From NCBI RefSeq assembly GCF_001517545.1, contig NZ_FBYA01000003.1, positions 63,128 through 127,127 on the forward strand: 64,000 nt of DNA, written 5' to 3'. Below, one piece after another: positions 35,174 to 45,175 of this stretch. The translations under genes were made by a program, and so were the position numbers. Position 1 is the stretch's first letter. Every line of letters starts with the position of its first letter. The notes beneath the pieces were generated by a model. The model was not told the DNA's origin, made no database searches, and was given only the letters and a program-made list of their open reading frames with translations. Source of the stretch: Limnohabitans sp. Rim47 (GTDB taxonomy: Bacteria; Pseudomonadota; Gammaproteobacteria; Burkholderiales; Burkholderiaceae_C).

Positions 35174-36259
35174 TCAGCTCAAAAGGGCCTGTGCAAACTC
35201 CCGGGCATCGAAGGTTTCGAGGTCTTCCAGCTTTTCGCCCACCCCGATGAAATACACCGGAACCGGTTTTTCGCGGGCAATGGCACACAACACGCCGCCT
35301 TTGGCTGTGCCATCGAGCTTGGTCACGATCAGGCCGGTCAGGCCCAAAGTGTCGTCAAAAGCACGCACTTGGGCCAAAGCGTTTTGGCCGGTGTTGCCGT
35401 CGATCACCAACAGCACCTCGTGCGGGGCCGTGCTGTCGGCTTTTTGCACCACGCGCTTGATCTTTTTGAGCTCTTCCATCAGGTGCGTTTGTGTCGGCAA
35501 GCGGCCGGCGGTGTCCACCAGCACCACATCGCGGCCCCGGGCGCGGCCTGCGGTGACGGCATCAAAGCTGACGGCAGCCGGGTCGCCGCCTTGCTGGCTG
35601 ACAATCTCGACGGTGTTGCGGTCGGCCCAAACGGCCAGTTGCTCCTTGGCCGCCGCACGGAAGGTGTCGGCCGCCGCCAGCAGCACGCTCAGGCCTTCGT
35701 CGGCCAGGTGCTTGGTCAATTTGCCAATGGAGGTGGTTTTTCCTGCGCCATTGACGCCCGCCACCATGATCACGGTGGGTTGGTGGTCGCCGATCGACAA
35801 GGGTTTTTGCAGGGGCAAAAGCAGGTCGGTGATGGCATCGGCCAGCAGGGTCTTGACCTGTGAGGCTTCGGTGGTTTTGCTCTCTTTCACGCGGCGTTTG
35901 AGGTCTTGCAGCAAATGCTCGGTGGCTTTGACGCCTGTATCGGCCATCAGCAACGCTGTTTCCAGCTCTTCATAGAGTTCGTCGTCAATCCGGGTGCCGG
36001 TGAAGACGGTGGCGATGCTAGAGCCCGTCTTGCGCAAGCCCGCCTTCAAGCGGTCCAGCCAAGCTTGGCGGGCCACAGGAGGGGCTGTCGGCGGTGCTGT
36101 CGGGGGCGATGGCGGGGTTGTCGTGTCTGAGGCCGCAGCAGATGGCTGCGACACAGGCTCAGCGTGGGCCTTTGCAGGTGCAGCGACCAAGCCGGAGACC
36201 GGGGCTGGAACGGATTGAGCCTCGGGTGAGAGGGATTTTTTTTTGAAGAAACTGAACAT
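35174..36259 (-). CDS. ftsY: Signal recognition particle receptor FtsY
   Basis: GTPase of 361 residues that docks SRP-ribosome complexes at the membrane. An acidic/proline-rich A domain (about 10-65, with TPPSPPTAPPTAPP) is shorter than in E. coli. The NG domain has G1 GVNGAGKTTSIGKL, the IBD-region DTFRAAAKEQL, G3 DTAGR and G4 TKLDG. The start at 36259 (MFSFFKKKS) gives the typical basic membrane-contacting N-terminus. It is divergent from the M16 protease genes with only 28 bp between start codons. Confidence 0.97.
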   Translation of the reverse strand: MFSFFKKKSLSPEAQSVPAPVSGLVAAPAKAHAEPVSQPSAAASDTTTPPSPPTAPPTAPPVARQAWLDRLKAGLRKTGSSIATVFTGTRIDDELYEELETALLMADTGVKATEHLLQDLKRRVKESKTTEASQVKTLLADAITDLLLPLQKPLSIGDHQPTVIMVAGVNGAGKTTSIGKLTKHLADEGLSVLLAAADTFRAAAKEQLAVWADRNTVEIVSQQGGDPAAVSFDAVTAGRARGRDVVLVDTAGRLPTQTHLMEELKKIKRVVQKADSTAPHEVLLVIDGNTGQNALAQVRAFDDTLGLTGLIVTKLDGTAKGGVLCAIAREKPVPVYFIGVGEKLEDLETFDAREFAQALLS

Positions 36260-36287
36260 GGTGTGGATTTCAAGGATCATGCATTCT

Positions 36288-37730
36288 ATGAAACCGAACT
36301 TTCTCTTGGGTATCGCTGTCGCCACCGCCTTGCTGGCCGCCGTTGGGGGCGTATCGGCCCAGGCCCCTCAGGCCAAGCAGGCAGCCACCGGACAAACCAG
36401 CGGCCCAGCCTCGGCCCAGGTGCACAGCTTCACTTTGGCCAATGGCATGGCGCTGTGGGTCAAACCCGACCGCCGAGCCCCCACTGCCGTGCACATGGTC
36501 TGGGTACGGGTGGGTTCGATGGATGAGGTCGATGGCACCAGTGGCGTGGCCCATGTGCTCGAGCACATGCTGTTCAAGGGCACGCCGAATTTGGCTGCGG
36601 GTGAATTTTCGCGCCGGGTGGCCGCTTTGGGCGGGCGCGAAAACGCCTTCACCTCCAAAGACTACACAGGCTATTACCAGCAAATTCCGTCCAGTCAGCT
36701 TGAAGCTGTGATGCGCCTGGAGGCTGACCGCTTTGCCAATAACCAGTGGCCCGATGCCGAATTTGCCAAAGAGCTGGAGGTGGTCAAAGAGGAGCGTCGC
36801 CTGCGCACCGACGACAACCCCCGTGCCCAGTTGCACGAAATGCTGGCAGCCACTGCTTTGTCGGCATCGCCGTATCGCCGCCCCATCGTGGGCTGGATGA
36901 GCGATCTGGAAGCCATGACGGCGCAAGACGCCCGAGATTTTTACCGCAAGTGGTACACACCGGCCAACGCGGTCGTGGTCGTCGCGGGCGATGTCGATCC
37001 TTTGCAGGTGAAAGCACTGGCCGAAAAATACTACGGCGTGATGCCTGCCCGGCCCTTGGCCGAGCGTAAGCCTCAACAAGAGCCCGCGCAGCAAGGCTTG
37101 CGCCGGTTCGAGTTCAAAGCGCCTGCCGAACAGTCGTATGTCGCGCTGGCCTTCAAAGTGCCGCGCCTGGCCAGTCTGGAGGTCACACCCGAGCACGACG
37201 ATGCCTTGGCCTTGACGGTGCTGGCGGCGGTGCTGGATGGCTACAGCGGTGCCCGCTTGGAACGGACCTTGACGCAGGGTGAGCCGCGTTTGGCCGATAG
37301 CGTGGGCGCACACAATGGTTTGATGGGCCGTGGCCCTCAGTTCTTTTATCTGGAAGGCGTGCCTGCTCCGGGCCAAACGCCCGAAGCGCTAGAAGCAGCC
37401 TTGCGTGGCCAGATCCAGCGCGTGGCCACCGCAGGGGTGACCGATGCCGAGTTGCAGCGTGTCAAGACCCAATGGGTGGCCAGTGAAATCTACAAGCTCG
37501 ACTCGGTCTTCAACCAAGCCCGCGAATTGGGCGTGGCCTGGACGCTGGGCTTGCCAGCCGATCACGGTGCCCAATTGATCCAGCGCTTGCGCCAAGTGAC
37601 CCCATCCCAAGTGCAGGCAGTGGCCCAAAAATACTTTGGCGACGACAGCCTCACGGTCGCCACTTTGCGGCCGCAAGCGGTGTCGGGGCAGCCCCGTGCC
37701 AAGCGCGTTATTCCCGGTGCGCGTCATTGA
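36288..37730 (+). CDS. M16-family zinc metalloprotease, catalytic partner
   Basis: Secreted peptidase of 480 residues. Signal peptide ends near GGVSA at about 23. The inverted zinc motif HVLEHMLFKG (HxxEH) with distal glutamate in ELEVVKEERR marks an active M16 enzyme. The C-terminal half is the usual non-catalytic repeat. ATG 36288 is chosen; ATG 36279 is also possible, with AAGGA between them and ftsY. The next gene encodes an M16 protein without the zinc site, so the two probably form a heterodimer in the periplasm. Confidence 0.93.
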   Translation: MKPNFLLGIAVATALLAAVGGVSAQAPQAKQAATGQTSGPASAQVHSFTLANGMALWVKPDRRAPTAVHMVWVRVGSMDEVDGTSGVAHVLEHMLFKGTPNLAAGEFSRRVAALGGRENAFTSKDYTGYYQQIPSSQLEAVMRLEADRFANNQWPDAEFAKELEVVKEERRLRTDDNPRAQLHEMLAATALSASPYRRPIVGWMSDLEAMTAQDARDFYRKWYTPANAVVVVAGDVDPLQVKALAEKYYGVMPARPLAERKPQQEPAQQGLRRFEFKAPAEQSYVALAFKVPRLASLEVTPEHDDALALTVLAAVLDGYSGARLERTLTQGEPRLADSVGAHNGLMGRGPQFFYLEGVPAPGQTPEALEAALRGQIQRVATAGVTDAELQRVKTQWVASEIYKLDSVFNQARELGVAWTLGLPADHGAQLIQRLRQVTPSQVQAVAQKYFGDDSLTVATLRPQAVSGQPRAKRVIPGARH

Positions 37731-37871
37731 GTTGGGCATCGCCATTGGCCACTGACATGAATGCACTTGCTTTGTTCTTTGCGGCTGGGTTCGGCGTCGG
37801 TTTTGACCGGTGTCTCGACATGGACCTCGATGGCTGCCCACTGCGAAACCCCGTGTGAAAGTAAACCCTCT

Positions 37872-39260
37872 ATGTTGTTGATGTCTTCTGGTTCGCCTCG
37901 CCCGCTTCGTTCATGGGGGCGAGTGTCCCGTGTGGCCTGGCTGGGCAGTTGTTTGCTGGCCAGCACTTGGGCGCATGCCGCTTTGCCCATTCAACACTGG
38001 ACACAAGCCAGTGGGGCCCGCGTGTACCTGGTCGAAAGCCACGCGATTCCTATGGTGGACGTGCAAATTGACCTGGATGCAGGCAGCCGCCGTGACCCCG
38101 CTGCGCAAGCGGGTCTGGCTTCGGTGATGGCCGGACAAATGTCCAGTGGTTTGCGTCCGGCACCTGCCAGATCGGGGGTTTATGCGCAAGCACTGGATGA
38201 GAATCAAATCGGTGAAGCCTGGGCCGATCTGGGCGCCAGTTTTGGGGCCAGTGCGGGTGCGGACCGCATGGGTTTTTCGCTGCGCAGCCTGAGTTACCCC
38301 GACCTGCTGGACAAAGCCGTCGCGCTGGCCGCCCGGCAAATGGCTCACCCGTCGTTTCCCGAGGCCGTGTGGCTGCGTGACCGCGAACGCATCAGTGCTG
38401 CCATCCGGGAATCTCTGACGAAACCCGCTACCTTGGTGCAGCAAAAATTTGCCACGGCGGTGTATGGTGTGCACCCTTACGGCTACAACACCACAGCCGA
38501 GTCCTTGTCACGCATCGGCGTGCAGGACCTGCACACTTTGCATGCCCAATCCTTGCAAACTTGCCGCGCATCGGTGAGCGTGGTGGGCGCACTCACCCGG
38601 GCGCAGACCGATGCGCTGGTCACGCGTTTGCTGGCGCTGTGGCCCAACACCTCATCGTGCAAGCCCTTGCCTACGGTGCCCGAAGTGGCCCCTTTGGCTG
38701 AAGCGCAAAACCTGAGTGTGCCTTTTGATTCGGCCCAGGCCCATGTGTTGATCGGCCAGCCAGGCTATAAGCGCGATGACCCGGATTTCTTTGCCTTGCT
38801 GGTAGGCAACCACATTTTGGGTGGCGGGGGATTCGTGTCGCGTCTGACCGAGCAGGTGCGCGAAAAGCGCGGCCTGAGCTACAGCGTGTACAGCTATTTT
38901 TCACCCGGCTTGCATGCCGGGGCGTTCACGGTGGGTTTGCAAACTCGCCCTGACCAAGCCACCCAAGCCGTGGCCGTGGCCAAAGAAGTGGTGCAAGGCT
39001 TTGTGAGCGCAGGCCCAACCGAGGCCGAATTGCTGGCCGCCAAATCCAATCTGGTGGGCGGTTTCGCGCTGCGCATCGACAGCAACCGCAAGCTACTGGA
39101 CAACGTGGCCAACATCGCCTGGAACCGCTTGCCACTCAATTACCTGGACACCTGGACCCAGCAAGTCGAGCGCGTGAGCCTGGACGATGTGCGCCGCGCC
39201 ATGGCCCGGGTGTTGCAGCCTCAGCGCATGGTCACCGTGGTGCTGGGCGCGCAGCCCTGA
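37872..39260 (+). CDS. M16-family protein without zinc site (regulatory partner)
   Basis: Protein of 462 residues with a signal peptide ending near TWAHA. At the position of HxxEH it reads LASVMAGQMSSG, so it cannot bind zinc and is not a peptidase on its own. It keeps the substrate-binding region GGGGFVSRLTEQVREKRGLSYSVYSYF with the Arg/Tyr pair found in the inactive subunit of M16B heterodimers. The ATG at 37872 (MLLMSSGSP) was chosen for the signal peptide; an in-frame ATG at 37761 would add 37 residues. Confidence 0.9.
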   Translation: MLLMSSGSPRPLRSWGRVSRVAWLGSCLLASTWAHAALPIQHWTQASGARVYLVESHAIPMVDVQIDLDAGSRRDPAAQAGLASVMAGQMSSGLRPAPARSGVYAQALDENQIGEAWADLGASFGASAGADRMGFSLRSLSYPDLLDKAVALAARQMAHPSFPEAVWLRDRERISAAIRESLTKPATLVQQKFATAVYGVHPYGYNTTAESLSRIGVQDLHTLHAQSLQTCRASVSVVGALTRAQTDALVTRLLALWPNTSSCKPLPTVPEVAPLAEAQNLSVPFDSAQAHVLIGQPGYKRDDPDFFALLVGNHILGGGGFVSRLTEQVREKRGLSYSVYSYFSPGLHAGAFTVGLQTRPDQATQAVAVAKEVVQGFVSAGPTEAELLAAKSNLVGGFALRIDSNRKLLDNVANIAWNRLPLNYLDTWTQQVERVSLDDVRRAMARVLQPQRMVTVVLGAQP

Positions 39261-39299
39261 GCCGCGAATGTGGGGTCATGGCCTTTACACTTGCAGCCT

Positions 39300-39947
39300 A
39301 TGCCCTCATCCAAATCTTCACGTCAGGCGACCAGCGGCGCAGCCCGAAAGCCCGCTGCTAAAAAGCCCCAGCACCGGGTCCCCAAAGGCCCGCCTTCGCA
39401 CGAAATTCGCATCATTGGCGGGCAATGGCGACGCACTCGGCTGAAAGTCATCGACAAACCGGGTCTGCGCCCCACCCCCGACCGCGTGCGTGAAACCCTG
39501 TTCAACTGGCTGGGCCAAGACCTGAGTGGCTGGCGCTGTGTGGATGCGTTTGCGGGCACGGGTGTGTTGGGGCTGGAGGCTGCATCGCGCGGTGCGGCCC
39601 ATGTGCTGATGGTCGAGCAAGACGCCGTGTTGGTGCGTGACTTGCAAGACAATGCCATGCGCCTCAAAGCCAGCATGGTCAGTGTGCAGCGCGGGGATGC
39701 TGTGACCACGTTGGCCCGTTTGCCTGCGGGCAGCGTGGATTTGGTGTTCATCGACCCTCCCTTTGACGGCCCTTTGTTTGAACCCGCCCTGAAAGCCGCA
39801 GCCAAAGCGGTGCCTGCAGGCGGTTGGATCTACCTCGAAGCGCCCGTGCAGTGGCCGGCCGAGGCCTTGGCTGCTTTGGGCTTGCAATGCGAGCGCCACC
39901 TCAAAGCGGGTGCGGTCCACGCCCACCTGTTGCAGCGCACCGCATAA
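39300..39947 (+). CDS. rsmD: 16S rRNA (guanine(966)-N2)-methyltransferase RsmD
   Basis: Methylates G966 of 16S rRNA. The protein has 215 residues; after a basic N-terminal tail come RIIGGQWRRTRLKV, RPTPDRVRETLFNWL, the SAM motif DAFAGTGVLGLEAASRGA and the catalytic VFIDPPF motif. Start at 39300 (MPSSKSSRQ). It is followed by coaD after 39 bp, the usual pairing in proteobacteria. Confidence 0.96.
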   Translation: MPSSKSSRQATSGAARKPAAKKPQHRVPKGPPSHEIRIIGGQWRRTRLKVIDKPGLRPTPDRVRETLFNWLGQDLSGWRCVDAFAGTGVLGLEAASRGAAHVLMVEQDAVLVRDLQDNAMRLKASMVSVQRGDAVTTLARLPAGSVDLVFIDPPFDGPLFEPALKAAAKAVPAGGWIYLEAPVQWPAEALAALGLQCERHLKAGAVHAHLLQRTA

Positions 39948-39986
39948 ATTCCCGATGTCACTTCATCTGCCCGCAAGGAGCCTGCC

Positions 39987-40487
39987 ATGAGCCAATCCGC
40001 CCCTGTCACCGCTGTGTATTCCGGCACGTTTGACCCGCTGACCCTGGGCCACGAAGACGCGATCCGGCGTGCCGCGCAAATGTTTGACCAAGTCATCATT
40101 GCTGTGGCCCGTGCGCACCATAAAAACACCCTGTTTTCGCTGGATGAGCGCCTGGCGCTGGCGCAGGCCGCACTGGTCGATTGCCCCAACGTGAAGGCGA
40201 TGCCGTTTGACGGCCTGATCGTGGAGTTTGTGCGTGCGCAAAACGCCCAGCTCATCGTGCGCGGTTTGCGCTCTGTGACCGATTACGACTACGAAACTCA
40301 AATGGCGGGCATGAACCGCCATCTGGCCCCTGAGGTGGACACCGTGTTTTTGCACACCAGTGCGGGCGTGCAACACATCAGCAGCACCTTGGTGCGCGAG
40401 ATCTCCAAACTGGGTGGTGATGTGTCGGGCTTGGTCTCAGCGCCGGTGCTCAATGCTTTGCAAGCCAAGGTGGCGACCAAGCACTGA
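39987..40487 (+). CDS. coaD: Phosphopantetheine adenylyltransferase CoaD
   Basis: Transfers AMP to 4'-phosphopantetheine in coenzyme A synthesis. 166 residues, normal size. Nucleotidyltransferase motif GTFDPLTLGHEDAIRR at the N-terminus and ISSTLVREISKLGGDV at the C-terminus (HISST in full). An AAGGAG ribosome site precedes the ATG. It ends 3 bp from the convergent recJ end, leaving no room for a separate terminator. Confidence 0.97.
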   Translation: MSQSAPVTAVYSGTFDPLTLGHEDAIRRAAQMFDQVIIAVARAHHKNTLFSLDERLALAQAALVDCPNVKAMPFDGLIVEFVRAQNAQLIVRGLRSVTDYDYETQMAGMNRHLAPEVDTVFLHTSAGVQHISSTLVREISKLGGDVSGLVSAPVLNALQAKVATKH

Positions 40488-40490
40488 GGC

Positions 40491-42200
40491 TCAAAGCTCC
40501 GAGCCTTCCACCAAAAATCGCACCCGCTTTTGGCCCTGCCACTCGTCGGCGTCCAGCCGATAAGCCAGTTTCACCCGCGCTGGCAAAGGCTCGGTGCGGC
40601 CAAACCAGATGCCGTCGACCGGTTGACCCTGGTGTTTCATCTTGAGTGACAGGTGCTTTTCGCCCACCAGCCGCTGCGACACCACTTCGATCTCTTCGCA
40701 AAACACGGGCGGCGCAAAACCTTGGCCCCAGACTTCGTGGTGCAGCATCTCCACCAAGTCCACCCGGCGGTATTCGGCGGGCAAGGGGCCGTCGGTTTCC
40801 AAGCGGCGCTGCAGTGTGGCGGCGTCCAGCCATTCCAGCGCGACTTGGTTCAGCGTTTCCTCGAACAAGTCCAAGTGTTCTTCGGCAATGGTGCAACCCG
40901 CTGCCATGGCATGGCCGCCAAAGCGCAACAGCACGCCGGGGGCGCGTTTGGCCACCAGGTCGAGCGCATCGCGCAAATGGAAGCCTGCAATCGAGCGGCC
41001 CGAGCCCTTGAGTTCGTGTTCTTTGCCTGGCGCGCTGCTGGCGGCAAAGACAAAGGTGGGGCGGTGCAGCTTGTCCTTGATGCGCGAGGCCACGATGCCC
41101 ACCACGCCTTCGTGAAAATCCGGATCGAACACGCAAATGGCCGGTGGCGGCTCGTCGCCTTCGTCAAACAGCGACTCGGCCATCTCCATCGCCATCTCGC
41201 GCATGTCGCCTTCGATCACGCGGCGCTCGCGGTTGATCGCGTCCAGCTGTTTGGCCAGCTCATCGGCGCGGCCTGCGTCGTCGGTCAGCAGGCACTCGAT
41301 GCCCAGCGTCATGTCAGCCAGACGGCCTGCGGCGTTGATGCGCGGCCCCAAAGCGAAGCCAAAGTCAAAGGTGGTGGCCTTGGCGGTTTCGCGGCTGGCC
41401 GTGCGCATCAGCGCCGCCATGCCGGGCGGCAAAGCCCCTGCACGCACGCGGCGCAGGCCTTGCGCCACCAAGCGGCGGTTGTTGGGGTCGAGCTTGACCA
41501 CGTCGGCCACGGTGCCCAAAGCCACCAGCGGCAGCAGGGCGTCTAGCCGGGGCTGGTTGCTGGCATCAAACACCCCGCGCTGGCGCAGCTCGGCCCGCAG
41601 GGCCAGCAGCACATAAAACATCACGCCCACGCCCGCGATGGATTTGCTGGTGAAACTGCAGCCGGGCTGGTTGGGGTTGACGATGACTTCGGCGCTGGGC
41701 AATTCGCTGCCCGGCAGATGGTGGTCGGTCACCAGCACCTGCAGGCCCAGCGCTTGCGCCGCTTGCACGCCAGCCACGCTGGCGATGCCGTTGTCCACTG
41801 TGATCAACACATCCGCACCTTGCGCGTGCACACGCTCGGCGATCGGCGGGGTCAGGCCGTAGCCGTCCACCACGCGGTCGGGCACCAGATAACTCACGTT
41901 TTGCGCACCCAGCATGCGCAAGCCGCGCACCGCCACGGCGCAGGCCGTGGCCCCGTCGCAGTCGTAATCGGCCACGATGCACAGGCGCTTGTTCTGGGCC
42001 ATGGCGTCAGCCAGCAGTTTGGCCGCTTCGTTGGTGCCCAACATGCCGGACGGAGGCAGTAGCAAGTTCAGCGCATCGTCGAGTTCGTCTTTGGACTGCA
42101 CGCCACGGGCCGCATACAGGCGGGCCAGCAGCGGGTGGATGCCCGCTTGTTCCAGCGCCCAGGCACTGCGGGGGGGCACATCTCGGGTGAGCAAATTCAT
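40491..42200 (-). CDS. recJ: Single-strand-specific 5'-3' exonuclease RecJ
   Basis: DHH-family exonuclease of 569 residues acting in recombination and mismatch repair. Motifs: VADYDCDGATA, the DHH motif in VLVTDHHLPG, the INAAGRLADM region and the DHHA1 motif GGHAMAAGCT. The ATG at 42200 (MNLLTRDVPPR) overlaps the stop of the upstream rpfE-like gene by 4 bp, so the two are translated together. Confidence 0.97.
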   Translation of the reverse strand: MNLLTRDVPPRSAWALEQAGIHPLLARLYAARGVQSKDELDDALNLLLPPSGMLGTNEAAKLLADAMAQNKRLCIVADYDCDGATACAVAVRGLRMLGAQNVSYLVPDRVVDGYGLTPPIAERVHAQGADVLITVDNGIASVAGVQAAQALGLQVLVTDHHLPGSELPSAEVIVNPNQPGCSFTSKSIAGVGVMFYVLLALRAELRQRGVFDASNQPRLDALLPLVALGTVADVVKLDPNNRRLVAQGLRRVRAGALPPGMAALMRTASRETAKATTFDFGFALGPRINAAGRLADMTLGIECLLTDDAGRADELAKQLDAINRERRVIEGDMREMAMEMAESLFDEGDEPPPAICVFDPDFHEGVVGIVASRIKDKLHRPTFVFAASSAPGKEHELKGSGRSIAGFHLRDALDLVAKRAPGVLLRFGGHAMAAGCTIAEEHLDLFEETLNQVALEWLDAATLQRRLETDGPLPAEYRRVDLVEMLHHEVWGQGFAPPVFCEEIEVVSQRLVGEKHLSLKMKHQGQPVDGIWFGRTEPLPARVKLAYRLDADEWQGQKRVRFLVEGSEL

Positions 42201-43144
42201 GGGGTGATCAAGGCGGTCAATGCCGCCGCAGGTGAGGTTTTGTTGAAGACACGCGCGATGCGTTGGTGCCAGGCGGCAGGGGCGGGCGTGTAGGTGTGGG
42301 CGGTGTGCTCGCTGCACAGGCTGAGCGTGCCCTGACCGGTGGCTTTCAGGTGCTTCAGCAAGTCGGCCAGCGCGGTGCCGTCCAGCATTTGCCAGGCTTG
42401 TCGCCAAGCTTGCACATCGCCGTGCAAGGCGCTTGTGCGCAAGGCCGCTGTCACGGTAACGGACTGCGCCGTTGCATGGCTGCCCGCCGGCAAGCTGCCT
42501 GCGCCGTGCAGCCAAAAGGCATTGACGGTGTGTTGCCTGCGGGCCTCACGCGCGTCATTCACGGGGTGGTTGTACAGCAGCATCTGCATCTCGCTTTGCA
42601 AGCGTTGCAAAGGCCGCAAGGCGGGGTGATCGGGCATCCAGTGCTTCACGTTTTGGCCAATCACACGGTCCAGCGAGGCGGTGGGCACATCGGCCAGCAG
42701 TTGGCCCTGAGCATGCCAGCGCAAAGCGCTGTGCCAGGTGACTTGCAGACCATCCTCTTGCAAAAACGGTTGCATGGCCTGCAGAAGTTGTTGCGACTCT
42801 GTGTCAGACAGGTGCAAATGCGAAGGGTCGGCCATGACCACTTGGTCCATGCCAATTTGCCAGTGGCAGGGCGTCATCCAGGCTTGTGGGGGGGCACTGA
42901 TTGCGCCTTGCTGTGATTGGTGCCAGGCGGCCCAGGGCAGGCTGTCGGCCTCGTGGGGCCAGCCCAGGGCTTGGGCTTGCAGGCGCTCGTGCGGCAGGTG
43001 CAGCGGTGTGCGTTCGGCGTCTTGCAGCACCTGCTGGCGCTGCAAAAGGGCCAGCAGCGTTTGCAAATGCGGCAAGGGCAAGCCCGCCAAAGCCTCTTGA
43101 CCGTTAAAGCTGTGGCTGGCCGCGTAGGGAATGATCAAGTGCAT
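42197..43144 (-). CDS. RpfE-like conserved protein of unknown function
   Basis: Protein of 315 residues rich in Gln and His with no signal peptide or membrane helix. I associate it with the RpfE-type family because an rpfE gene lies next to recJ in the Xanthomonas rpf cluster, as here; such proteins are sometimes labelled phosphoglycerate-mutase-like. Visible conserved-looking parts are HLIIPYAASHSF at the N-terminus and NAFWLHGAGSLP near residue 217. The start at 43144 is preferred over one at 43213, which would run past the divergent lolC start. Confidence 0.75.
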   Translation of the reverse strand: MHLIIPYAASHSFNGQEALAGLPLPHLQTLLALLQRQQVLQDAERTPLHLPHERLQAQALGWPHEADSLPWAAWHQSQQGAISAPPQAWMTPCHWQIGMDQVVMADPSHLHLSDTESQQLLQAMQPFLQEDGLQVTWHSALRWHAQGQLLADVPTASLDRVIGQNVKHWMPDHPALRPLQRLQSEMQMLLYNHPVNDAREARRQHTVNAFWLHGAGSLPAGSHATAQSVTVTAALRTSALHGDVQAWRQAWQMLDGTALADLLKHLKATGQGTLSLCSEHTAHTYTPAPAAWHQRIARVFNKTSPAAALTALITP

Positions 43145-43193
43145 GGGCTCAGATTGTCGCAGTAGCGCATGCCGCATTGCACAATACGGGCCT

Positions 43194-44462
43194 ATGTCAT
43201 TTTTCAAAAACATTCCCTACGAGCTGGTGCTGGGTTGGCGCTATACGCGTGCAGGCCGCGCCACCCGGCGCAATGGCTTCATTTCCTTTATCTCAGGTGT
43301 GTCCATGATGGGCATTGGCCTGGGCGTGGCGGCGCTGATCATCGTGCTGAGCGTGATGAACGGGTTTCAAAAAGAAGTGCGCGACCGCATGCTGGGCGTG
43401 GTCTCGCACATCGAGGTTTATGCCGCCGACGGCGCTGCCGTAGCCGATTTGCCTGCTTTGCTGGCCCGCCTGAAGGCCCACCCGCAGGTAGTGGGGGCGG
43501 CGCCCTTCATCACGGCGCAGGCTTTGCTGGCGCGGGGCGAGGACATGAAGGGCGTGCTGGTGCGCGGCATTGACCCAGCCCTGGAGCCTGAAGTCAGTGA
43601 TTTGTCATCGGACACGCAGGCCGGGGTGTTGTCGCGTTTGCAATCGGGCGGTTTTGGTTTGGTGTTGGGGCGCGACTTGGCCAACAACCTGGGGGTGCAG
43701 TCGGGCGACCCGGTGACATTGGTTTCTCCTTCGGGCCAGATCACACCTGCGGGCGTGGTGCCGCGCATGAAACAGATGGGTGTGGTGGGCACGTTTTCTT
43801 CAGGTCACTACGAATACGACTCGGCCCTGGCGCTCATGCACGTTGATGATGCTGCCCGCATGTTCCGCCTGGAAGGCCCGAGCGGCGTGCGCCTGAAGTT
43901 GCGTGATTTGCATTTGGCGCGTGAAGTGGCGCGTGACTTGCAATTGGCTTTGGGCCCGCAGTTTTTTGTGCGCGACTGGACCCAGCAAAACAAGACCTGG
44001 TTTGCTGCCGTGCAGGTCGAAAAACGCATGATGTTCATCATCCTCACCCTCATCGTGGCGGTGGCGGCTTTCAACCTGGTCAGCACGCTGGTGATGACAG
44101 TGACCGACAAGCGCGCCGACATCGCCATCTTGCGCACGCTGGGTGCCAGCCCACGCAGCATCATGGGCATCTTTGTGGTGCAAGGTGCCACCGTGGGCGT
44201 GATCGGCACCATGAGTGGCTTGTTGTTCGGCCTGTTGGTGGCCTTCAACATTGACGTGATCGTGCCCGCGCTGGAAACGCTGTTCAATGCCAGCTTTTTG
44301 CCACGCGACATTTACCTGATCAGCCGCATGCCCAGCGAACCGCTGGCCAGCGACATTTTTCCGGTGGCGATCATTTCCTTGGTGCTGGCTTTTGTGGCCA
44401 CGCTCTACCCCAGCTGGCGTGCCAGCCAGGTCAATCCGGCAGAGGCGCTGCGTTATGAATGA
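43194..44462 (+). CDS. lolC: Lipoprotein-releasing ABC permease LolC/LolE
   Basis: Inner-membrane permease of 422 residues that extracts outer-membrane lipoproteins with LolD. Topology is one N-terminal helix, a large periplasmic domain, and three C-terminal helices. Family text: [43 protein letters not shown], and [20 protein letters not shown] in the cytoplasmic loop. Only one permease gene is present, so it probably works as a homodimer (LolF-like) rather than LolCE. It overlaps lolD by 8 bp. Confidence 0.95.
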   Translation: MSFFKNIPYELVLGWRYTRAGRATRRNGFISFISGVSMMGIGLGVAALIIVLSVMNGFQKEVRDRMLGVVSHIEVYAADGAAVADLPALLARLKAHPQVVGAAPFITAQALLARGEDMKGVLVRGIDPALEPEVSDLSSDTQAGVLSRLQSGGFGLVLGRDLANNLGVQSGDPVTLVSPSGQITPAGVVPRMKQMGVVGTFSSGHYEYDSALALMHVDDAARMFRLEGPSGVRLKLRDLHLAREVARDLQLALGPQFFVRDWTQQNKTWFAAVQVEKRMMFIILTLIVAVAAFNLVSTLVMTVTDKRADIAILRTLGASPRSIMGIFVVQGATVGVIGTMSGLLFGLLVAFNIDVIVPALETLFNASFLPRDIYLISRMPSEPLASDIFPVAIISLVLAFVATLYPSWRASQVNPAEALRYE

Positions 44463-45159
44463 GATGAAAAACGAAGTGGTGCTGAAGGCCCAGGGCCTGA
44501 CCAAGCGCTTCACCGAAGGGCGTTTGGACGTGACTGTGCTGCAAGGCGTCGATCTGGAGGTCCACGCTGGACAGACCTTGGCCATCGTGGGCGCTTCGGG
44601 TTCGGGCAAAAGCACCTTGCTGCATTTGCTGGGTGGGCTCGATGCCCCCACTCAGGGCACGGTGCAGCTCAAGGGGCAGTTGTTGTCGGCCTTGAGTGCC
44701 GCCGAGCAAGGCCAGTGGCGCAACCGCTACCTGGGTTTTGTCTACCAATTCCACCATTTGCTGCCCGAATTCAGCGCGCTGGACAACGTGGCCATGCCCT
44801 TGTGGATTCGCAGGCAAGACCGCGCCGAAGCCGCCGCTGTGGCCACCCAGTGGTTGCAACGTGTGGGCTTGGGCGAACGTGTCCACCACCGTCCTTCGGA
44901 GCTGTCGGGTGGCGAGCGCCAGCGCGTGGCCCTGGCCCGCGCCTTGGTGAATGACCCAGCCTGTGTGCTGGCCGACGAGCCCACCGGCAACCTGGACCGC
45001 GAAACAGCCGATGGCGTGTTTACGCTGATGCTGCAACTGGCCCGCGAGCGTGGCACCGCTTTTGTGGTGGTCACGCACGACCAGGCCTTGGCCGCGCGCT
45101 GCGACCGGCAGTTGCACCTGGTCAAGGGCGTGCTGCAAGCGCCTGTTGGCGTCCGCTAA
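44455..45159 (+). CDS. lolD: Lipoprotein-releasing ATPase LolD
   Basis: ABC ATPase of 234 residues. Walker [10 protein letters not shown], the LolD-typical [22 protein letters not shown], signature [15 protein letters not shown], Walker [11 protein letters not shown] and switch VVTHD. ATG 44455 ([10 protein letters not shown]) lies inside the end of lolC; an ATG at 44464 is a close alternative. tatD follows after 16 bp. Confidence 0.96.
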   Translation: MNEMKNEVVLKAQGLTKRFTEGRLDVTVLQGVDLEVHAGQTLAIVGASGSGKSTLLHLLGGLDAPTQGTVQLKGQLLSALSAAEQGQWRNRYLGFVYQFHHLLPEFSALDNVAMPLWIRRQDRAEAAAVATQWLQRVGLGERVHHRPSELSGGERQRVALARALVNDPACVLADEPTGNLDRETADGVFTLMLQLARERGTAFVVVTHDQALAARCDRQLHLVKGVLQAPVGVR

Positions 45160-45175
45160 AAAACGCTGACGCGGG

